NCBI GenBank assembly: GCA_027659245.1
Contig: JAQDPW010000019.1
Coordinates: forward strand, 1-18,533
Origin: Streptococcaceae bacterium AM104-57
GTDB lineage: Bacteria > Bacillota > Bacilli > Lactobacillales > Streptococcaceae
Length of the DNA stretch: 18,533 nucleotides
Direction of reading: 5' to 3'
The notes under the pieces: model-generated
What the model saw: only the letters and a program-made list of their open reading frames with translations
What the model was told of the DNA's origin: nothing
Database searches by the model: none
Program-made: the position numbers and the translations under genes
In this document: positions 15,386 to 18,533 of the stretch, one piece after another
Numbering within the stretch: the stretch's first letter is position 1
Layout: each line of letters starts with the position of its first letter

Positions 15386-16327
15386 TTAGTTTGAGGCGCT
15401 ACTGCTGCTGTCAGAAGTTGTTTCGCCTTTGATATATTGTGTAAAGATATTTTGGAAGGCTTGATCTTTAACTTTAATATTGGCATCCTGTAATTCTTTA
15501 CTAATGACACCTTGAACAAAGGTTGCATCATTTTGTTTTTGAGTCAAAATGATTGTTTTAAGTTTTTCTTTGTAGTCATCCAAGTTTGAAGATTTTTCTG
15601 ACTTCTTCGTCAACTTAACAATGTAGAAACTACTTGTATAGGCTTGTGTTCCTGGAGCAGTGATAACATCTGAAACACCATCGACATCAAGTGCAAAGGC
15701 TGCTTTCTTAACGGCATCTGGCAATTCTGTAGAGGCAGAATCAAAGGTGATTTCACCACCATTTTCCTTTGTCTTTTCGTCTGTTGAGTTGTCTTTTGCA
15801 AGTTGTGCAAAGTCAGCTCCAGATTCTTTTGCTTTGGCAAGAACTTCCTTAGCCTTATCTTCACTGTCAAGTTTAATAATTTGAGCCGTTACTTCTGGAG
15901 TATACTCTTCGAAAGCTTTTTTATAGTTTTCATCTGTTAATTCAGCTTCAGCGGCTTTCTTAACAGCATACTCAACTAATTTACTTGTACGAATTTGAGC
16001 TTTACGGCTTTCTGCAGTCATACCTGAACGGGCGAGAATCGTTTGATAGCTATCACCGTATTTCTTTTGTTCTTCTGCAACGGCATCATCTACTTCTTTA
16101 TCACTAACTTCTGAACCGTATTGTTTTTCAAAAACTTTTTGAATGGTCATGTTAAGCAAGACTTGTTGAGCAGTTGGATTATTTTTAACTTCTTCGTAGA
16201 ATTGATGTTCTGTAATCACATCACCCTTCATACTGATTAAGTCTGCTCCTTCAGAGCTGTTGGAACAAGCAGCCAAAGTAGCTACTGACAACAAGGTGAT
16301 GGCTCCTGCCATTAGTTTTTTCTTCAT
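15386..16327 (-). CDS. prsA: Foldase lipoprotein PrsA (parvulin-type peptidyl-prolyl isomerase)
   Basis: 313 residues. Lipoprotein signal with lipobox LAAC (Cys21), so it is tethered on the outer face of the membrane. An N-terminal chaperone-like region (about 25-140) is followed by a parvulin-type PPIase domain (about 143-241; PEVTAQIIKLDSEDKAKEVL, NGGEITF) and a C-terminal helical segment ending in a Ser-rich tail. It helps exported proteins fold after Sec export. Several PPIase active-site residues appear substituted, as in other streptococcal PrsA proteins, so isomerase activity may be weak. AAGGAG site before the ATG at 16327. It is monocistronic, with its own promoter, a 5' hairpin and a terminator. 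The surface proteins on both sides are plausible clients, by inference only. Confidence 0.93.
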   Translation of the reverse strand: MKKKLMAGAITLLSVATLAACSNSSEGADLISMKGDVITEHQFYEEVKNNPTAQQVLLNMTIQKVFEKQYGSEVSDKEVDDAVAEEQKKYGDSYQTILARSGMTAESRKAQIRTSKLVEYAVKKAAEAELTDENYKKAFEEYTPEVTAQIIKLDSEDKAKEVLAKAKESGADFAQLAKDNSTDEKTKENGGEITFDSASTELPDAVKKAAFALDVDGVSDVITAPGTQAYTSSFYIVKLTKKSEKSSNLDDYKEKLKTIILTQKQNDATFVQGVISKELQDANIKVKDQAFQNIFTQYIKGETTSDSSSSASN

Positions 16328-16348
16328 GTTTACTCCTTTTTCTAAAAA

Positions 16349-16371
16349 CGGTCGAAAATTTCTCTAGACCG
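16349..16371 (-). promoter_or_regulatory. Hairpin with U-run at the 5' end of prsA mRNA
   Basis: CGGTC/GACCG arms (16371-16367 and 16353-16349) enclose an imperfect AGAAATTTTC stem and are followed by TTTTT. It begins about 2 bases after the predicted start of transcription. It could be an attenuator or a 5'-stabilising hairpin. Confidence 0.45.
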
Positions 16372-16379
16372 ACTCAATC

Positions 16380-16388
16380 ATTATACCA
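16380..16388 (-). promoter_or_regulatory. Extended -10 promoter of prsA
   Basis: TGGTATAAT on the minus strand, about 53 bases before the ATG. No good -35 is visible. Confidence 0.7.
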
Positions 16389-16465
16389 TATTTTATAGCA
16401 GATAACTTAAATAAGACTAAAAATACTAGCTTTTTAAATTATAAACGATTCCAGTTTTTCTTATT

Positions 16466-16498
16466 CCAAAAAGAACCTGAACAATGGTTCAAGTTCTT
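16466..16498 (-). terminator. Terminator of the repeat surface protein locus
   Basis: 12-bp stem (AAGAACTTGAAC with GTTCAGGTTCTT, one G-U pair), loop CATT, then TTTTTGG on the minus strand. It lies 22 bases after the TAA that follows the relic sorting signal, so it belongs to the original full-length gene. Confidence 0.85.
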
Positions 16499-16519
16499 GT
16501 TTATCGTATGTTAATTTTT

Positions 16520-16717
16520 TTAGTGACGTCCTTTGTAAGTCAGACCTGCTAAACCAAGACTTGCTAGGAGGAGGCCGAATAGAGAAAGTGAAGAACTTTG
16601 TTCACCCGTGTTTGGCAGAGCTGGAGTTTCTTTTTTCGAAGTAGGTTTGTCAGCTTTAGAGTTTGAAGTTTGCCCAACAGGTTTCACAGGAGCTGTTGGA
16701 GCGGTATTCGAATTAGT
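16520..16717 (-). pseudogene. In-frame 3' relic: LPNTG sorting signal cut off by a nonsense codon
   Basis: Directly after the TAA at 16718-16720, the same reading frame stays open for 65 codons. It encodes a Thr/Pro/Lys-rich wall-spanning segment, then LPNTG, EQSSSLSLFGLLLASLGLAG and a charged tail YKGRH, ending in TAA at 16520-16522. This is a complete cell-wall sorting signal. It has no start codon or ribosome binding site of its own, so it is the severed C-terminus of the repeat protein and not a separate gene. A single substitution to TAA, at a codon such as CAA, GAA or AAA, would explain it. A sequencing error is the main alternative. Confidence 0.85.
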
Positions 16718-18235
16718 TTATGGTTTAAGCTCTGGCTTAACTTCTGGTTTAGAAGTATCAGAAGGTTTAGGTGCCGGTTTTACTTCTGGTTTTGAAGTAT
16801 CAGAAGGTTTAGGTTCGGGCTTAACCTCTGGTTTTGGTGTTTCTGAAGGCTTAGGCTCTGGCTTAACTTCTGGTTTCGGAGTATCTGAAGGTTTAGTTTC
16901 CGGTTTCACTTCTGGTTTCGGGGTTTCTGATGGTTTAGTTTCCGGTTTCACTTCTGGTTTCGGTGTATCAGATGGTTTAGGTTCTGGTTTTACTTCTGTT
17001 TTTGGTGTATCAGATGGTTTAGGTTCTGGTTTTACTTCTGTTTTTGGTGTATCAGAAGGCTTGGCATCCGAATTTAGCTTCTTATATCTTAGGTATCCCT
17101 CCATATACCCATCAGCAGCACCGTAAAAGAATGTGCTTGCTATATCATGCGTCAAGTTATAGCCTGGCATCCATGAAAAGTTCGATACCACTTGATATCC
17201 TTCAATATCCTTGTGGATATTTATAGACTCACCAGGGTTCAGAACTCCGGTCTCCATAGATGCGATTTCTCTGCTATGCTCATCTAAATACCTAATACGG
17301 TATTTGATTGGCTCTTGTTCTTCAGCTTCAGGCTTTTCTGAAGGTTTTACTTCTGGTTTCGGAGTCTCTGAAGGCTTAGTTTCCGGCTTAACTTCTGGTT
17401 TCGGCGTCTCTGATGGTTTAGTTTCCGGCTTAACTTCTGGTTTCGGCGTCTCTGATGGTTTAGTTTCCGGTTTTACTTCTTCTGATGGTTTGGCATCCGC
17501 ATCTACTTTCTTGTACTCTAGAAGCATATCATTGTATCCATCTCTAGAACCATAGAAATACTCGTTGGCTATGTCATATGTCATGTCATAGTTTGGCATC
17601 CAGCTATACTTGGAAGTTATCTCATATCCATCAATATTTTTATAGATATTGATGGTCTCCCCAGGGTTTATGGTGCCCGTCATTTCATCAGCAATTTGCA
17701 CTGCTGCTTCACTATCGTAATAAGTGATGCGATATTTGAGGGGCTCTTGATTTTCGTCATCTTTTGGTGCTGGTTCTGGCTTTACTTCTGGTTTCGGTGT
17801 ATCAGATGGTTTAGTTTCCGGTTTTACTTCTGGTTTTGGTGTATCTGAAGGCTTGGCATCCGCATTTACCTTCTTATAGTCTAGATACATAAATAGACGC
17901 CCTTCCGAAAACCCAAAGTTTTCACTCATTATACGATAGCTTGCATTGAAACCGGGCATCCACTCATCATAATTCGAGACTACCTGATAGCCATCAATAT
18001 CTTTATAAATATTGACAATTTCACCAGGATTTATAGTTCCAGTTTTTCTTGGAGCTATTTCCTCCCCGGTATCTTTATCATAATATGCGATAGTGTATTC
18101 TAACGGCCTTGTTTCTTCAGCTTTTACGACACCGACTCCAAAAACAGGCACATCGGTCAAAGCTGGCACAACAACCCCAAGAGCAGCAACAGATAGCAAA
18201 GAAACACCAAGTTTGGTTACTTTATTCGTTTTCAT
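16718..18235 (-). CDS. Secreted repeat surface protein, truncated before its LPXTG anchor
   Basis: 505 residues from the ATG at 18235. That start is chosen because GGAGG (18241-18245) is 5 bases upstream; in-frame ATGs at 18238, 18247 and 18253 are too close or lack a site. Long signal peptide cleaved near VKA/EE (39/40). Three related repeats follow (44-127, 165-248, 309-391), each with the order YY/YLD, TG-(T/V)-(I/L)-NPGE, NI(Y/H)K, GY and WMP, ending in YKK. They look like small beta domains, distantly MucBP-like. They alternate with proline-rich linkers (128-164, 249-308, 392-505) built of 14-residue units such as KPSDTPKPEVKPET. The frame stops at TAA 16718-16720, 65 codons short of an intact LPNTG signal, so the product should be released instead of anchored. 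Adhesin role inferred. Confidence 0.82.
   Translation of the reverse strand: MKTNKVTKLGVSLLSVAALGVVVPALTDVPVFGVGVVKAEETRPLEYTIAYYDKDTGEEIAPRKTGTINPGEIVNIYKDIDGYQVVSNYDEWMPGFNASYRIMSENFGFSEGRLFMYLDYKKVNADAKPSDTPKPEVKPETKPSDTPKPEVKPEPAPKDDENQEPLKYRITYYDSEAAVQIADEMTGTINPGETINIYKNIDGYEITSKYSWMPNYDMTYDIANEYFYGSRDGYNDMLLEYKKVDADAKPSEEVKPETKPSETPKPEVKPETKPSETPKPEVKPETKPSETPKPEVKPSEKPEAEEQEPIKYRIRYLDEHSREIASMETGVLNPGESINIHKDIEGYQVVSNFSWMPGYNLTHDIASTFFYGAADGYMEGYLRYKKLNSDAKPSDTPKTEVKPEPKPSDTPKTEVKPEPKPSDTPKPEVKPETKPSETPKPEVKPETKPSDTPKPEVKPEPKPSETPKPEVKPEPKPSDTSKPEVKPAPKPSDTSKPEVKPELKP
16721..17062 (-). repeat. Proline-rich 42-bp repeats, block 3 (8 units)
   Basis: Eight consecutive 14-residue units of the form KPS(D/E)T(P/S)K(P/T)EVKP(E/A)x plus a final KP, encoded by near-identical 42-bp units. 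The block ends at the nonsense codon. The last two units (SDTSKPEVKP type) differ from the rest. Confidence 0.9.
17312..17491 (-). repeat. Proline-rich 42-bp repeats, block 2
   Basis: A short first unit (KPSEEVKPET), two full KPSETPKPEVKPET units and a third that runs into an acidic linker (SEKPEAEEQE) before the third beta repeat. Adjacent units are nearly identical at DNA level. Confidence 0.85.
17744..17854 (-). repeat. Proline-rich 42-bp repeats, block 1
   Basis: Two KPSDTPKPEVKPE(T/P) units, then an acidic linker APKDDENQE, joining the first and second beta repeats. Confidence 0.85.
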
Positions 18236-18326
18236 CATTTCCTCCATAGGCATGTAGAATTACTTTTTAGGTGGGCAAACACTACAAAATCCTAATTTTT
18301 TTGATTTTAGTGTTTCGAAAATACAC

Positions 18327-18340
18327 CTCAAGCACTTGAG
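18327..18340. promoter_or_regulatory. CTCAAG palindrome in the leader of the repeat protein
   Basis: Perfect inverted repeat CTCAAG-n2-CTTGAG. On the minus strand it fills the 17-base spacer between TTGTCG and TATTTT, a weak promoter-like pair, so it could be an operator. It also lies inside the loop of a possible alternative RNA stem (18321-18327 with 18354-18360). Confidence 0.4.
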
Positions 18341-18354
18341 CGACAAGGGTTTTG

Positions 18355-18386
18355 GTGTATCGCCTAAGGACCGTTAAACGATACAC
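18355..18386 (-). promoter_or_regulatory. Leader hairpin B
   Basis: On the minus strand GTGTATCG and CGATACAC form a perfect 8-bp stem around the 16-nt loop TTTAACGGTCCTTAGG. The loop matches that of hairpin A at 11 of 16 positions, while the stem differs by compensating changes. Confidence 0.6.
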
Positions 18387-18472
18387 TTAAAAAACAAAAA
18401 AATACCAATCCAACACAGGGTCAAAACCTTGTTAAATTCGCATTTTCTAAAATATTCACATTGTTATTTTGA

Positions 18473-18504
18473 ATGTTTCGCCAAACGGTCGTTAATCGAA
18501 ACAT
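18473..18504 (-). promoter_or_regulatory. Leader hairpin A
   Basis: On the minus strand ATGTTTCG and CGAAACAT form a perfect 8-bp stem around the 16-nt loop ATTAACGACCGTTTGG. It would begin a few bases after the predicted start of transcription and lies 118 bases from hairpin B, centre to centre. Confidence 0.6.
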
Positions 18505-18516
18505 ATTTACACTTTC

Positions 18517-18525
18517 ATTGTACCA
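18517..18525 (-). promoter_or_regulatory. Candidate extended -10 promoter of the repeat protein
   Basis: TGGTACAAT on the minus strand (TG extension, 5 of 6 in the -10). Any -35 falls outside the window. A start near 18510 would give a ~275-base leader ahead of the ATG at 18235, containing hairpins A and B. Confidence 0.5.
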
Positions 18526-18533
18526 TTTTGTCT

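Noticed and set aside
16721..17062. CRISPR-like array of regular repeats
   Set aside because: The units are contiguous 42-bp coding repeats without unique spacers, in frame with a surface protein.
16608..17555. Long plus-strand open frames rich in Gly/Ser/Leu (16608-17126 and 17211-17555)
   Set aside because: They are the reverse complement of the proline-rich 42-bp repeats; the repeat keeps the opposite frame open by composition alone.
18236..18253. Start of the repeat protein at the in-frame ATG at 18253
   Set aside because: The only good ribosome binding site (GGAGG, 18241-18245) lies inside that extension and points to the ATG at 18235.
18355..18504. CiaR-type sites or LytTR-type direct repeats in the repeat protein leader
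   Set aside because: TTTAAG and ACCGTT-like words occur, but not with the spacing those regulators need; the inverted-repeat hairpin layout explains them better.
1..18533. tRNA, rRNA, phage or transposase genes
   Set aside because: None was found on either strand by reading; the accessory island at the left has no visible mobility gene.

Overview
The window looks like chromosomal DNA of a Streptococcus of the mitis/oralis group. It has low GC and LPXTG-type sorting signals, a PrsA foldase, and the adjacent order ftsW, ppc, trpXYZ known from pneumococcus and its relatives. Almost every gene is on the minus strand, so transcription runs from high to low coordinates. The exception is a small XRE-type regulator at 14999-15337.

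Layout from right to left, in the direction of transcription. (1) 18533-16520: a secreted repeat protein with three ~84-residue beta-type repeats and 14-residue proline-rich repeats. It has an unusually long 5' leader with two hairpins that share a 16-nt loop motif. Its reading frame is broken by one TAA just before an intact LPNTG sorting signal. (2) 16327-15386: the lipoprotein foldase PrsA. (3) 15337-12298: a divergent pair, an XRE regulator (plus strand) and a large LPNTG-anchored coiled-coil protein with a SEC10/PgrA-type central domain. (4) 12137-8075: ftsW and ppc, probably one operon with a strong extended -10 promoter. (5) 8006-4954: a tryptophan-type T-box leader, a previously unlisted 15-codon ORF with a strong ribosome binding site, and the trpX-trpY-trpZ ABC transporter. 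(6) 4836-1: a low-GC accessory island of small genes. It holds three tandem paralogues and one diverged relative with a shared C-terminal motif resembling TipC-type immunity proteins of the type VII secretion toxin TelC. Two unrecognised small proteins follow, then the start of a possible ankyrin-type protein cut by the window edge.

The housekeeping part is conventional: septal wall synthesis (FtsW), anaplerotic oxaloacetate supply (Ppc) and tryptophan-responsive uptake (T-box plus trpXYZ). The accessory island has no toxin or secretion gene in view. It looks like an orphan bank of immunity genes, built by duplicating a unit that also carries the 3' end of another coding sequence. The strongest candidates for undescribed biology are the twin-hairpin leader at 18310-18510, the sORF between the T-box and trpX, and the duplicated immunity array with its coupled 25-codon relics. 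All family assignments are from reading the sequence and were not checked against a database.
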